Positions 19,822 through 30,680 of a stretch of DNA of 64,000 nt are shown in pieces. This DNA is from Dermacentor variabilis (taxonomy: Eukaryota; Arthropoda; Arachnida; Ixodida; Ixodidae). Position 1 is the first letter of the stretch, and each line of letters opens with the position of its first letter. The translations under genes were made by a program, and so were the position numbers. The notes beneath the pieces are model-generated. The model had not been told where the DNA came from. It made no database searches and worked only from the letters and a program-made list of their open reading frames with translations. The DNA lies in contig NC_134572.1 of NCBI RefSeq assembly GCF_050947875.1, positions 155,331,105-155,395,104 on the forward strand, given 5' to 3'.

Positions 19822-21582
19822 CTACAGCTTCGCAATTCCTAATTCAAGCAATAAAACAAAGAACGACATGGCTAGCCCCACTACAAAAAACACTAGAAAA
19901 CCGCCAAGTTCAGCTGTCTGGTCGTATTGCTGCACACTATCTGGACTGTCCCCGCTCTCTGAAGGGCACGTTTCCACTTTCTCGAACAATCCGGCTTCTT
20001 GAATCCGGCGTACCAATCTGTGAAATGCTTCTTTAGACGCGAAACTTTTTCGAACAAGAATGGTACCGAGTGTAGGGTTCAGCATATCTTTAGATTCAAC
20101 AAATTCACGACTCTTTTTTCGCCAACAATTCGACAACTTAGCCATGAAACAGACATGTCCGCTTTGTCGTGCACATGAAAGGCAGCCCTCAGCGTCCTTG
20201 GCTTCTAAAGACTCTCTCTGCTTCGCGGCATAGAACGCTATACTAAGCTTGGCGTGTACGTTTGTGTAGCTCTGGTTTTCTACAACGGCATGATACGCCA
20301 TAGTTCCAACATGTAAGCACGGAGTGATAGCTTTCCGGGTAAGTGCATCTTCAAGTTTACCGATTGTGTCCATAACATCCACAGGTGAACGTGCACTGAG
20401 ACGCGCAACGAATTCACCGCGCAAATATTGTGACAGCGGAAGAATGGCGATGAACCAGACGCTGTACACAATTGTTCGCGCTAAGATTGGACCTCTTCTG
20501 TGTGGAATAGGTAACGACGTTCCGTAAAATGAAGCTAGAAGAGGCATCACGTAGTCCACAACACGGCTAAACATAGAGACATTTCTTTCTCTGATGTGGG
20601 CTATGGTCAGTACTAAGGAACAGCATACCAAGGCAGCTAGAACGAGGCACAATCCAAGCTTTGCCTCCAGGAGAATTTTCGCAAAAGACGTCAAGACAAC
20701 ATTCTCACCTTTAACGTAGAATACATCATGGGTTTGCGTAGTGGTTTGATAAACATCGAAGTAATTTGGGGCGAAATAGGTAAGAATGATTTCTGATCCT
20801 ATGATATCAAGATCACCTAAAAGAAGCATATGTGCAAGGGATGAAACAGAGCTTCTATTGAACCACTTTAAAGTTACGTTGTAAAAATCAAGTGCATCTA
20901 TGATTAATCCAGTGATTCCTTTTTCACAAGGTGGGATTAAATCCTGTCTTGCACAGCCTAAGCGTATTACACTATTTCTGAGCTTCCTTTGCCGCTGAAA
21001 TCTCGCGTTCTCCTTAAGAAAAAAAAGATCGCATTCAGTAGTAGATCGTTCAAGCGCGCGTCCGGGTGATAAAAGTAAACAAGGTATTTGCCTTCCTGTT
21101 TTCCGGCAAAATCTCCTAGTATTGCAAGACAACGTTCTCGTGTACCACACTTTGAAGTAATCATTCGATGTTGTTTGTCCTCCAGCCCTCTGTTCAATCA
21201 AGAAGCAGTCAAGAAAAGTAATATCAGTTGGACGTATGGGACACATTTGTAGATGTTGCAAATTTTCGGGAAAAACATTTAGTGCTACCATGTTTGTCTT
21301 GATTCCCGCAGCCATATTGTCATTGATATAGTCAAGTAGAGTTTGCGTAGGCAGCGCCCACAGTGTTGCAGCCCAAGGCAGCTCACGTATTAATAGATGG
21401 TTGTTCGAATTCGTATGTCCTTTCCAAGTGCACAGTGCTATTGCATCGTGCTTGTAAATGTGGGGCCGTAGAGCGGCAAACAAATGTTGAATATTTCCAC
21501 CAGGTGTACTATTTGGTGCTGTGCAAGAAATATGTGAAACAATCAATTTCATGCACAATAACTTCCAAATGGTAAAAGGCAT
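19822..21582 (-). CDS. ionotropic-receptor-like (iGluR-related) membrane protein
   Basis: Intronless 586-codon ORF. Residues 1-22 look like a signal peptide (charged start, hydrophobic WKLLCMKLIVSHISC). A roughly 300-residue extracellular part follows, then the three-segment channel core of ionotropic receptors: M1 at about 325-350 (LGLCLVLAALVCCSLVLTI), a short pore loop (VMPLLASFYG), and M3 at about 388-410 (ARTIVYSVWFIAILPLSQYL, with the R-x-x-x-x-x-W-F and Y-L spacing typical of the family). Then come the second half of the ligand-binding domain with paired cysteines, and M4 near the C-terminus (GGFLVFFVVGLAMSFFVLLL). It would be a ligand-gated cation channel in the plasma membrane of chemosensory cells; ligand unknown. 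It is strongly divergent, and which IR subfamily it belongs to cannot be read. A decayed paralogue lies at 63168-64000. Confidence 0.75.
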   Translation of the reverse strand: MPFTIWKLLCMKLIVSHISCTAPNSTPGGNIQHLFAALRPHIYKHDAIALCTWKGHTNSNNHLLIRELPWAATLWALPTQTLLDYINDNMAAGIKTNMVALNVFPENLQHLQMCPIRPTDITFLDCFLIEQRAGGQTTSNDYFKVWYTRTLSCNTRRFCRKTGRQIPCLLLSPGRALERSTTECDLFFLKENARFQRQRKLRNSVIRLGCARQDLIPPCEKGITGLIIDALDFYNVTLKWFNRSSVSSLAHMLLLGDLDIIGSEIILTYFAPNYFDVYQTTTQTHDVFYVKGENVVLTSFAKILLEAKLGLCLVLAALVCCSLVLTIAHIRERNVSMFSRVVDYVMPLLASFYGTSLPIPHRRGPILARTIVYSVWFIAILPLSQYLRGEFVARLSARSPVDVMDTIGKLEDALTRKAITPCLHVGTMAYHAVVENQSYTNVHAKLSIAFYAAKQRESLEAKDAEGCLSCARQSGHVCFMAKLSNCWRKKSREFVESKDMLNPTLGTILVRKSFASKEAFHRLVRRIQEAGLFEKVETCPSESGDSPDSVQQYDQTAELGGFLVFFVVGLAMSFFVLLLELGIAKL

Positions 21583-21660
21583 TTTTTTTCAAGTGCTCCG
21601 TTTGATAGGAAAAGGGGATAGCATTTGAAGCAAGAAGGGCTGATTATATTCTACCTCACT

Positions 21661-21668
21661 TATATATC
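21661..21668 (-). promoter_or_regulatory. candidate TATA box of receptor gene
   Basis: TATATA on the minus strand (ATATATAAGTGAGG context) about 80 bp upstream of the start codon at 21582, leaving room for a roughly 50-base 5' UTR. Confidence 0.4.
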
Positions 21669-22511
21669 CCTGCTACTTTTTCTCAAGTTTTCTTTATTTT
21701 CATTCTTAGGTGGGATATCTAATTATTTCATTAAGATAAAGTCAACAAATACATCCACACGACCTCAAATCACTGTTCACATTGCCTGTTATAAAGAAGT
21801 TTTGTTCCGTGTTGCAATTTCTACAACGGCAATGATTTGACGGATCTTACACATAACCAACAATCAATGACTCTAAAATTGATGTAGCAAACTGCACAAA
21901 ACTCTCATACTCCTTTGTGTTCGTTAATATGTCAATATTGTGCAACATATGGAGGGACGACTTTCTTCACATATTCCACAAGCGATTCAACTTGCGTATA
22001 CAAGGAAAACCTAAGATATTTAGAACGGAGGTAATATTCTATACGGAAATCAGAGTAAGATTGTGGTAATCTCTATTAGTTGATTCGGAGCTTTTGAAGA
22101 TTCTTTTCCGTCCTTCACATGTAGCCTTTTACCTGCAAAATAAGGAAACAAACCTACTCACACATACATTGCGGCAACTGACATTTCGAGCATTTGCGGT
22201 ACACGGACATATATTGAACCGTATCGATCGGAGTGATAGCGAGTGAGGTACACATTGTTAGGCCGACTAAGCTCCCTATTGGTATAGAAATCACTAAATA
22301 CGTCAATCTAACAAGAAAAGGTGTCTGTGAGAAAAAAAAAATGTCTCCGGAGGAAAATGCACAACCTAAACACCTTTTGACCAATGATCAGATGCGACCA
22401 ACTGGCTGTCACTATGTATAACTAAAGAACGCGTTCTTTGATGGGGCAAACATTTATGACATTCATAGTTGCCTTGAAATATGTGTAGAGAATCCATGAA
22501 TTTCATAGTAA

Positions 22512-22594
22512 CACTGGAAGCATAGCGCGGGAAGGACGAGCGCTGGTCCAGGCTCGTTTTTTTCGATCATCCGTCCTGCACTATGCTTCCAGTG
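22512..22594. repeat. 83-bp hairpin with 14-bp perfect stem
   Basis: CACTGGAAGCATAG (22512-22525) and its exact complement (22581-22594). The inner part pairs less well (GGAAGGACG against CGTCCTG), and a T-run lies in the loop. It could be a small foldback element or a precursor-type hairpin. Confidence 0.65.
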
Positions 22595-24832
22595 CAAATA
22601 TGCATTACCAACCAGCCCAAGCCTCTGCTCTTCCCAAGAATTTCGTCTGTCACAAAAAATAGATCTCATACTGGTTGCATATGCGGGAGCCAATATTTGT
22701 CGAATGACTTAAGTGTGTATTTTTCATCCTAATTTACACCTAAGAAGAGTGTTCGCCTCGTTTGGCAACAACAGGCAATCGACCAAAATATACCATCCAA
22801 CTCATTGTTAAAACGAAGTAAATGGCACATTCGGCGAACTTGTTTCGATGTCATGTAAATGTGATAGGAAGATTTCCGCAAAAGGAAAACACCACAGTGC
22901 GCATTATAACGAGAGGTGAAATCCAAAAGATTTTCTGCACTGTCATTCGCGAAAGCCAGTTTGCAACTTTTCGTAGTGGTGTGCATAAATATAAGAAAGC
23001 TCAAAGCAGTGAGTATTAAATTATACCTTGCTCTTTATTACTAATAAATACCTTGCTCTTTACGTTGTTTCTCGAAAATTGCGCACTGCACAACAAATAT
23101 TTCCGGCTCTTTATGATTTTCTTTTTCCTCTTCACTTCTCAAGAACTATTTTGTTCACAAAAATTAGATATTGGCAATCATACTGAGCACAATTCTCATA
23201 CGTCTGTGACAGCAATTTTATGCATGATGAGCATTCTAATCGATGACATGATTGTAAAAGCGCTTAGTGATGCGAAAATGAAAGAAAACATCCAAATATT
23301 TCTTTCCTCACCTTAGAAGCGAGATACAATCGCCCTTCACACCTGACTTGCCCCACTGGGCATTACTGAGGTGTGGCTTCTTCGTTGCTAGTAAGCATTC
23401 AGACACCGTGACGTTCGAAGTGGCATTTTTCTGAAACGTTGGGAATCCATGGGCCTCACAGGTTGCCTTCCCTGCAATAACGCTGTCAACATGACAACAT
23501 TGAAGCGATAGCAAACACTGCACACTCTATCGGTTTCGCACAAAGCGCACACTACACAATGTGCCATTCGACACAAAGAAGAGATGATCTGTTGTTCTAT
23601 GCAAACGATAGGGTAGATCAAAACCACTGAAATCCTACTTTACTCTTCTGCAGCATATGAGGCCTTTCCTACACGTCGTAGCCAACATTCGTATTATTGA
23701 GTCGCACAACCAATACCAGAGTATTTTTTTTTCTTCTCCGTCTTCGCTCATTTCGATCAGTAATGACTGTTGAACAGAAAGCATTGGTATATGGCGAGCC
23801 ATTCGCAAAGAGATGAATATCTTTCGACAAAGGCTTAGGGCGACCAAGACTTTAGCAATGTTCACAATCATGTTTTCCTCATTATAGCGAAGAAAAATTC
23901 TCCTTAGAAGCAGCCACACATTAGCATGAAACAGAGAAGGAACATGTGAAACCCACTGCTGTTAGGAACGTTCTAAGGGCTAAGCGATAGTGCATATTTG
24001 ACACATTTTGTACATTGCTGAAACCACTCTTATATTCCTGAACAACAAATAATTTCATTGGACTGGAGCTAGTCCCCTCTACTACGTGAGGTATAAAATC
24101 TAGTATGATCATATGCAAGAACCATATATAGTTACCACAGAAGCTACGCCCAATGATTAGGTTCGGAACAGCGAATTTATATACAAACAAATTTGCGCTT
24201 ATATGACCTTAAAAAGTGCAGTGACAAGAGTAATGTTCGGTAGCGTGGACAAGAAGAAATATACATTCGGGCAAAAAATATTATTGCAATTGAATAGTTC
24301 CTGAAGCAGCCTTGAGGGCGCACACTGCATGGACAATAGATTGTGGGTTAATCAATTGTGAAATCATTATAAATGCAATTTTAAGCAGCAAATATTGCTG
24401 AGAAAGAAAGTGGATCGTATATGTTGGTGTATACTGCCAGAAGACAATTCAAGCCAATGGCAAGCCTATACTAGCCGTTCGTCCGTTTGAAAACGTATAT
24501 GATACATTTTTCATTGTGTCAAAATATCAGCTCCAGCGAAGAAAAGGGAGCCCTTGGTGCCGAAGTTATTCATTCATTCATTCATTCACTCCATGTTTGA
24601 GTCCTTTGGAATTTCGCAATAACGAAGAAGCGCGTAAAACACGACATGTGCATCCATGTTTTTATTTCGAACCGTATTATGTATGTAAATTGCGCATACA
24701 GGCGCGTTCGGGATTTTTTGTCCATCAATAGATCTGTCAGTCGTTCAAAGGCGTGAGTACTTACAAAAGGAAAAGTGCATGCTTCCTAAAGCCACAGTAT
24801 TCTGAGAAATTTACAATAACATGCCGTCTCTG

Positions 24833-25011
24833 TTTCGCTACAGACGGCAATGACAGGCGGTCTTGTTGAAATCTGAACCAATTCGACAAGACCGTCTAGA
24901 ATGCGCTTGAAAATTACTGCTCAGTTGACGGGACAGTAAGGTCCCGTGGACAGCCTGAATGGTCTTAAACCACCACTCCTTCGGGCTGAAGCGAGCAGGC
25001 TTCAGCCCGAA
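24833..25011. repeat. cluster of three hairpins
   Basis: Hairpin 1: GCCGTCT/AGACGGC at 24833-24848 (9-base loop... stem 7). Hairpin 2: GGCGGTCTTGTTGAA (24856-24870) against TTCGACAAGACCGTC (24882-24896), two mismatches in 15. Hairpin 3: TTCGGGCTGAAG (24980-24991) against CTTCAGCCCGAA (25000-25011), perfect 12-bp stem with 8-base loop. Confidence 0.65.
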
Positions 25012-25713
25012 AATTCGCTAATAGACCAAAAAGGTTCACAGCACCGTGCGGTGAGAGAATTATTTCAAACGAGGCTATCATTGCGGTTTGCGATAAATAC
25101 TTCTTCCATTTAACAAACAAATACAGGTATCGAGCACGCTAGCAGAGTGGAAGCAGCTGTATCACGGAATAAAATTGCCCTCCTCTGAAACGGAGAACAC
25201 AGGCATGACAATGAACGAATGACGATGACTTAATGACGACCACGAAGGAACGACCACAATGACAGGACTACACCAGGATGGAAATTGTGGAATTAAAAGG
25301 ATTGAATGAGAACGTCAAGATAATGAAAATTGTATGACGACGATTTGATCTCGAGCATAAAACGACAATGATGCCAAAGGAGAAAAGCGTCAAAATGACC
25401 ATGATGACGCAATAAAGAGTGAGAAGGCGACACACTGAAGAGAATAGAATAAATACAACAGAATGACGGTAAAAGTATGATATCCCACAGATAGTGCAAT
25501 GGTGTACCAACCTCCGGCTGAGGTGAAGCCTGCGTTAAGCACTCCACGTACGCGGGCCGATCGCGAAGATTATGCGATACCCGGCCGACCCGCGGTGGAG
25601 GTGCAGATTACCATTAAGGGTCGCAAATACATAGCTTCGCTGGTCATCCGTCTTCACAGAGTGGAAGGGCACTGACTTATTTGATAGCCTTTTACTTGCC
25701 TAGATTGTGCATG

Positions 25714-25718
<5 letters not shown>

Positions 25719-25774
<56 letters not shown>
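25719..25774. repeat. (TA)n microsatellite
   Basis: About 28 uninterrupted AT units directly abutting the LTR end at 25775. It removes any readable target duplication there. Confidence 0.95.
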
Positions 25775-25778
<4 letters not shown>

Positions 25779-25987
25779 ACAAGCACGAAGAAAAGTAGTT
25801 TATTAAGGCCTTCGAGAGCTGGAACGGCAGGTTACGAACAGCAGGAATGGCTGCTGCACAGTCTTCGTTCTCCTCTTCCCTTCTCTTCTTGATCCCCGCG
25901 TCCCTGTCACGCGCTTGGACGTAACATACCTCTGCTGGAAGACAAAGCCCAAATGGCGAGTCAACTAGCTTATCGTGGCGTGCATCA
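25775..25987 (-). repeat. 3' LTR of G1
   Basis: About 213 bp; on the minus strand from TGATGCACGCC to CTTGTAACA, with AATAAA shortly before the end. It aligns with 49368-49570 over its whole length, with many substitutions and a few indels, so the insertion is old. Confidence 0.78.
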
Positions 25988-26722
25988 GTTCAAACGTGCG
26001 ACATGCGTGACTTGTGTCCTAGCTGAATGTCTACCAGTGTTCGTGAGGCGCGCGAGGGTATAGTTCACGTCGCTGACTTTGTCAATGACAATATACGGTC
26101 TATCGTAGTTTGCCAGCAGCTTTTCGCACAAACCGCGCTTCCTTGTGGGAGTCCAAAGCCAAAGGAGATCACCAGGGTGATATGTAACAGGCCGATGTCG
26201 TGCGTCGTAGCGGGCTTTGCAGTTTTCTTGTGATGCCAAAGTCCGCACATGCGGAAGTCTCCAAGCCTAGGGCGAGCGAGGCATAGTGTATCGGTGACCG
26301 TAGGATTGTCGTAGTGATAAAAAGGTAGGACAGTGTTGAGCGTCTACCGGGGAGGCCAAGCATGCAGCAGGGAGAAAGGGCTGTAGCCGGTTGTCTCGTG
26401 CTTGGCGGTGTTGTAAGCGTAAGTAATAAACGGTAGAAATTCATCCCAATTCTCGTGATGGGACGCAACTTGGGAAGCATTTTGGTGATTGTTCGATTAG
26501 TGCGCTCAATGAGGCCGTTCATTTGAGGATGACACGGCGTCGAATGTCTGAGGTGCGAGTTTCATAAACGCACAAGCTCTTCCATGATATCCGTCGTGAA
26601 TTGGCGTCCGTGGTGGCTTATGTTAACACCAGGCGGTCCATGTCGTAGAAGAATAGTGTGAAGTAAGAAGAGCGACACTTCGGTGGCAGTGGCTGATGGT
26701 ATAGCTGCCGTCTCGCAATAGC
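25985..26722 (-). pseudogene. G1 integrase, C-terminal half
   Basis: Begins at the break with F-T-R-Y-C-E-T-A-A. It continues through RQFTTDIMEEL and the catalytic glutamate region N-G-L-I-E-R-T-N-R-T (about 26490-26522), then a GPY/F-type stretch (YHPGDLLWLW, about 26180-26130). The second aspartate position reads H-H-G-R-Q-F rather than S-D-x-G. Frameshifts separate the blocks. The first half of the same domain is at 40594-40868. Confidence 0.82.
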
Positions 26723-26726
26723 GGGT

Positions 26727-26730
<4 letters not shown>

Positions 26731-26775
<45 letters not shown>
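26731..26775. repeat. (ATC)n, 3' tail of the RTE LINE
   Basis: Fifteen trinucleotide units, read as GAT repeats on the LINE strand, directly at the LINE 3' end. Confidence 0.92.
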
Positions 26776-29700
26776 GCCTAGTTACGCCCACTGCAGGGCA
26801 AAGGCCTCTCCCATACTTCTCCAACTACCCCGGTCATGTACTAATTGTGGCCATGTTGTCCCTTCAAACGTCTTAATGTCATCCGCCCACCTAACTTTCT
26901 GCCGCCCCCTGCTACGCATCCCTTCCCTTGGAATCCAGTCCGCAACCCTTAGTGACCATCGGTTATCTTCCCTCCTCATTACATGTGCGGCCCATGCCCA
27001 TTTCTTTTTCTTGATTTCAACTGAGATGTCGTTTACCCGCGTTTGTTGCCTCACCCAATCTGCTCTTTTCTTATCCCTTAACGTTACACCCATCATTCTT
27101 CTTTCCATAGCTCGTTGCGTCGTCCTCAATTTCAGCACAACCCTTTTCGTAAGCCTCCAGGTTTCTGCCTCATATGTGAGTACTGGTAACACACAGCTGT
27201 TATACACTTTCCTTTTGAGGGATAGTGGCAACCTGCTGTTCATGATTTGAGAATGCCTGCCAAACGTACCCGAGCCCATTCTTATTCTTCTGGTTATTTC
27301 AGTCTCATGATCCGGATCCGTGGTCACTACCTGCCCTAAGTAGATGTATTCCCTTACCACTTCCAGTGTCTCGCTACCTATTGTAAAGTGCTCTCTTCCG
27401 GGACTGATAAGCATTACTTTAGTTTTAAGCAGATTAATAATTAGGCCCACTGTTCTGCTTTGCCTCTCCAGGTCAGTGAGCATGCATTGCAATTGGTCTC
27501 CTGAGTTACTAAGCAAGGCAATATCATCAGCGAATCGCAAGTTGATAAGGTATTCTCCATCAACTTTTATCCCCAATTCTTCCCACTCCAGGTCTCGGAA
27601 TACCTCCTGTAAACATGCTGTGAATAGCATGGGAGAGATCATATCTCCCTGTATGACGCCTTTCTTTATAGGGATTTTGTTGCTTTCTTTGTGGAGGACT
27701 ACGGTGGCTGTGGATCCGCTATAGATATCTTCCAGTATCTTTACATATGGCTCATCTACACCCTGATTCCGTAATGCCTCCATGACTGCTGAGGTTTCGA
27801 CTGAATCAAACGCTTTCTCGTAATCAATGAAAGCTATATATAAGGGTTGGTTATATTCGGCACATTTCTCTATCACTTGATTGATAGTGTGAATATGGTC
27901 TATTGTTGAGTAGCCTTTACGGAATCCTGCCTGGTCCTTTGGTTGACAGAAGTCTAAGGTGTTCCTGATTCTGTTTGCGAATACCTTAGTAAATACTTTG
28001 TACGCAACGGACAGTAAGCTGATCGGTCTATATTTTTTCAAGTCTTTGGCGTCCCCTTTCTTATGGATTAGGATTATGTTAGCGTTCTTCCAAGATTCCG
28101 GTACGCTTGAGGTTATGAGGCATTGCGTATACAGGGTGGCCAGTTTCTCTAGAATAATCTGGCCACCATCCTTCAACAAATCGGCTCTTACCTGATCCTC
28201 CCCAGCTGCCTTCCCCCTTTGCATAGCTCCTAAGGCTTTCTTTACTTCTTCTGGCGTTACCTGTGGGATTTCGAATTCCTCTAGGCTATTCTCTCTTCCA
28301 CTATCATAGTGGGTGCCACTGGTACTGTATAAATCTCTATAGAACTCCTCAGCCACTTGAACTATCTCATCCATATTAGTAACGATATTGCCGGCTTTGT
28401 CTCTTAACGCACACATCTGATTCTTGCCTATTCCTAGTTTCTTCTTCACTGTTTTTAGGCTTCCTCCGTTCCTGAGAGCCTGTTCAATTCTATCCATATT
28501 ATAGTTCCTGATGTCCGCTGTCTTACGCTTGTTGATTAACTTAGAAAGTTCTGCCAGTTCTATTCTAGCTGTAGGTTTAGAGGCTTTCATACATTGGCGT
28601 TTCTTGATCAGATCTTTCGTCTCCTGCGATAGCTTACCGGTTTCCTGTCTAACGGCGTTACCACCGACTTCTATTGCGCACTCCTTAATGATGCCCATGA
28701 GATAGTCGTTCATTGCTTCAACACTAAGGTCCTCTTCCTGAGTTAAAGCCGAATACCTGTTCTGTAGCTTGATCCGGAATTCCTCTAATTTCCCTCTTAC
28801 CACTAACTCATTGATTGGCTTCTTGTGTACCAGTTTCTTCCGTTCCCTCCTCAAGTCTAGGCTAATTCGAGTTCTTACCATCCTATGGTCACTGCAGCGT
28901 ACCTTGCCGAGCACGTCTACATCTTGTATGATGCCAGGGTTCGCGCAGAGTATGAAGTCGATTTCATTTCTAGTCTAACCATTCGGGCTCCTCCACGTCC
29001 ACTTTCGACTAACCCGCTTGCGGAAAAAGGTGTTCATTATCCGCATATTATTCTTTTCTGCAAACTCTACTAATAATTCTCCTCTGCTATTCCTAGAGCC
29101 TATGCCATATTCCCCCACTGACTTGTCTCCAGCCTGCTTCTTGCCTTCCCTGGCATTGAAGTCGCCCATCAGTATAGTGTATTTTGTTTTGACTTTACCC
29201 ATCGCCGATTCCACGTCTTCATAAAAGCTTTCGACATCCTGGTCATCATGACTGCATGTAGGGGCATAGACTTGTACTACCTTCAATTTGGACCTCTTAT
29301 TAGGTTTCACAACAAGACCTGCCACCCTTTCGTTAATGCTATAGAATTCCTGTATGTTACCAGCTATTTCCTTATTAATCAGGAATCCGACTCCTAGTTC
29401 TCGTCTCTCCCCTAAGCCCCGGTAAAACAGTACATGCCCGCTTTTTAGCACTGTATATGCTTCTTTTGTCCTCCTAACCTCACTGAGCCCTATTATATCC
29501 CATTTAGTACCCTCTAATTCCTCCAATAACACTGCTAGACTTGCCTCACTAGACAGCGTTCTAACGTTAAACGTTGCCAGGTTCAGATTCCAATGGCGGC
29601 CTGTCCGGAGCCAGGTATTCTTAGCCCCCTCTGCAGCGTCACAGATCTGACCGCCGCCGTGGTCAATTGCTTCGCGGCTGCTGGGGACTGAGGGCCGGGG

Positions 29701-29937
29701 TTCGAGTGTTGTATTCATATAGGAGGTTGTGGCCAAGTACTGCACCAGGGTGGCCAATCCTGCTCTGGTGAGAGAGTGCGTCACCGGTTCTGGTCACCGG
29801 GATCAGGCCGCACTCCAGGCCTGTTTGGCGATTTTCTCAACACACGGTTTATTTTTTTGTATTTTCCGGTGGAGAATTGCGCGGCAACGGGATTTGAATC
29901 ACGGTCCCCTTGTACTGGAGACGGATACTCTACCGTC
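26732..29937 (-). mobile_element. RTE-type LINE, nearly intact
   Basis: Minus-strand non-LTR retrotransposon: 5' leader, one endonuclease-RT reading frame and a 3' tail of (GAT)n, the short-repeat tail typical of RTE elements. The tail joins G1 integrase sequence at GGGTAAAAT (26723-26731). A matching GGGTGAAAT lies at 40594-40602, so the LINE and everything up to 40593 sit between duplicated target bases. The exact 5' end is uncertain because a SINE (29950-30189) lies there. Confidence 0.85.
26782..29784 (-). pseudogene. RTE LINE endonuclease-reverse transcriptase, one premature stop
   Basis: About 1000 codons in one frame from 29784 to 26782, broken only by a TAG at 28975-28977 between the two domains. 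The N-terminal part is an APE-type endonuclease: LATFNVRTL, GLSEVRR, MGDFNAR, and past the stop SDHRMV. The RT follows with IILIHKKGD, YRPISLL, FRKGYSTIDH, FIDYEKAFDSV (motif A aspartate) and the catalytic FADD at 27523-27534. The C-terminal part, including ERRMMGVTLRDKKRADWVR, is the usual RTE tail. RTE proteins combine both enzymes for target-primed reverse transcription. With one nonsense codon as the only visible lesion, this copy died recently. Confidence 0.9.
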
Positions 29938-29949
29938 CCCGCAGGAGTT
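29785..29949 (-). other. 5' leader of the RTE LINE with tRNA-like box
   Basis: On the LINE strand a stretch like the second half of a tRNA A-box (GGTAGAGTATCCGTCTCC, 29917-29934) precedes a B-box-like GATTCAAATCC (29890-29900), about 100 bp before the LINE start codon. This may be an internal pol III promoter or an old SINE head fused to the LINE. Confidence 0.5.
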
Positions 29950-30189
29950 AAATTAAATATTGAATTATGGGGTTTTGCGTGACAAAACCACTTTCTGATT
30001 ATGCATGCCGTAGTGGAAGACTCCGAAAATTTCGACCACCTGGGGTTCTTTAACGTGCACCTAATTCTAAGTACACGGGTGTTTTCGCATTTCGCCCCCA
30101 TCGAAATGCGGCCGCCGTGGCCGGGGTCCAATCCCGCGACCTCGTGCTCAGCAGTCTAACACCATAAGCCCTGAGCAACCACGGCGGGT
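29950..30189 (-). mobile_element. Ruka-type SINE, copy 2
   Basis: Minus-strand copy with its tRNA-like head at the right end and an AT-rich tail at the left. Exact 12-bp repeats CCCGCAGGAGTT flank it (29938-29949 and 30190-30201). It inserted at the 5' side of the RTE LINE. Confidence 0.9.
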
Positions 30190-30201
30190 CCCGCAGGAGT
30201 T

Positions 30202-30680
30202 GTACGCCTCATTTAACCAACAGTGGTGCCCTATTTGATCAGTCAAGCTGGACCAATCTGAGCTCGGTTATACCGCATGAATGGCACTCGGCTAGAGAAC
30301 CTGGTATTTATGACCTGCACATGTGTGGCCACACATAATTGAGGATATATAATTTTTTTAGGAGGGTTTCCGTACAGTGATAAAATGAAGGAAAATACAT
30401 TAAAAAGAAAGAAAGAAAGGGGGGGGGGGAAAGGAACTTAACATGTGATTTGAACTCGAGATCCTTCATTGTTGCCCGGAAAGGTAGCTCAGTCGGTTGG
30501 TTCGTCAAGCCAAGGGTTACTTTCAAGCGCCATAGCTCCTGCTCCGAGCCTCATACTTATGTGGAAAGTTACTGGTGTTGTCCGCGACAGTCGATTTTTG
30601 TGAGCGGTTGGAAGGCATAATTTCTTGGAAAAATGGCCGCCAGAGGAGCAGCGTGAACTCGAGCGGCTTTAGAGACTAGG
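30202..30680. other. segment between LINE leader and tandem array
   Basis: No gene. It holds a (GAAA)n-G10 run at 30401-30430 and, just after it, a string like a tRNA A-box on the plus strand (GGTAGCTCAGTCGGTTGG, 30483-30500) without a matching B box. It may be further LINE leader or older flank. Confidence 0.45.

Larger units (their letters stand above)
21670..25700. other. intergenic, no supported gene
   Basis: ORFs reach only about 95 codons and none has a recognised domain. Structure seen: the hairpin at 22512-22594, the hairpin cluster at 24833-25011 and a short CATT repeat at 24568-24587. The GC-rich stretch at 25500-25680 differs in composition from its surroundings but was not identified. 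Confidence 0.4.

Noticed and set aside
26876..28978. Plus-strand ORFs of 60-126 codons across the RTE LINE
   Set aside because: They overlap the continuous minus-strand RT frame and show no domain.
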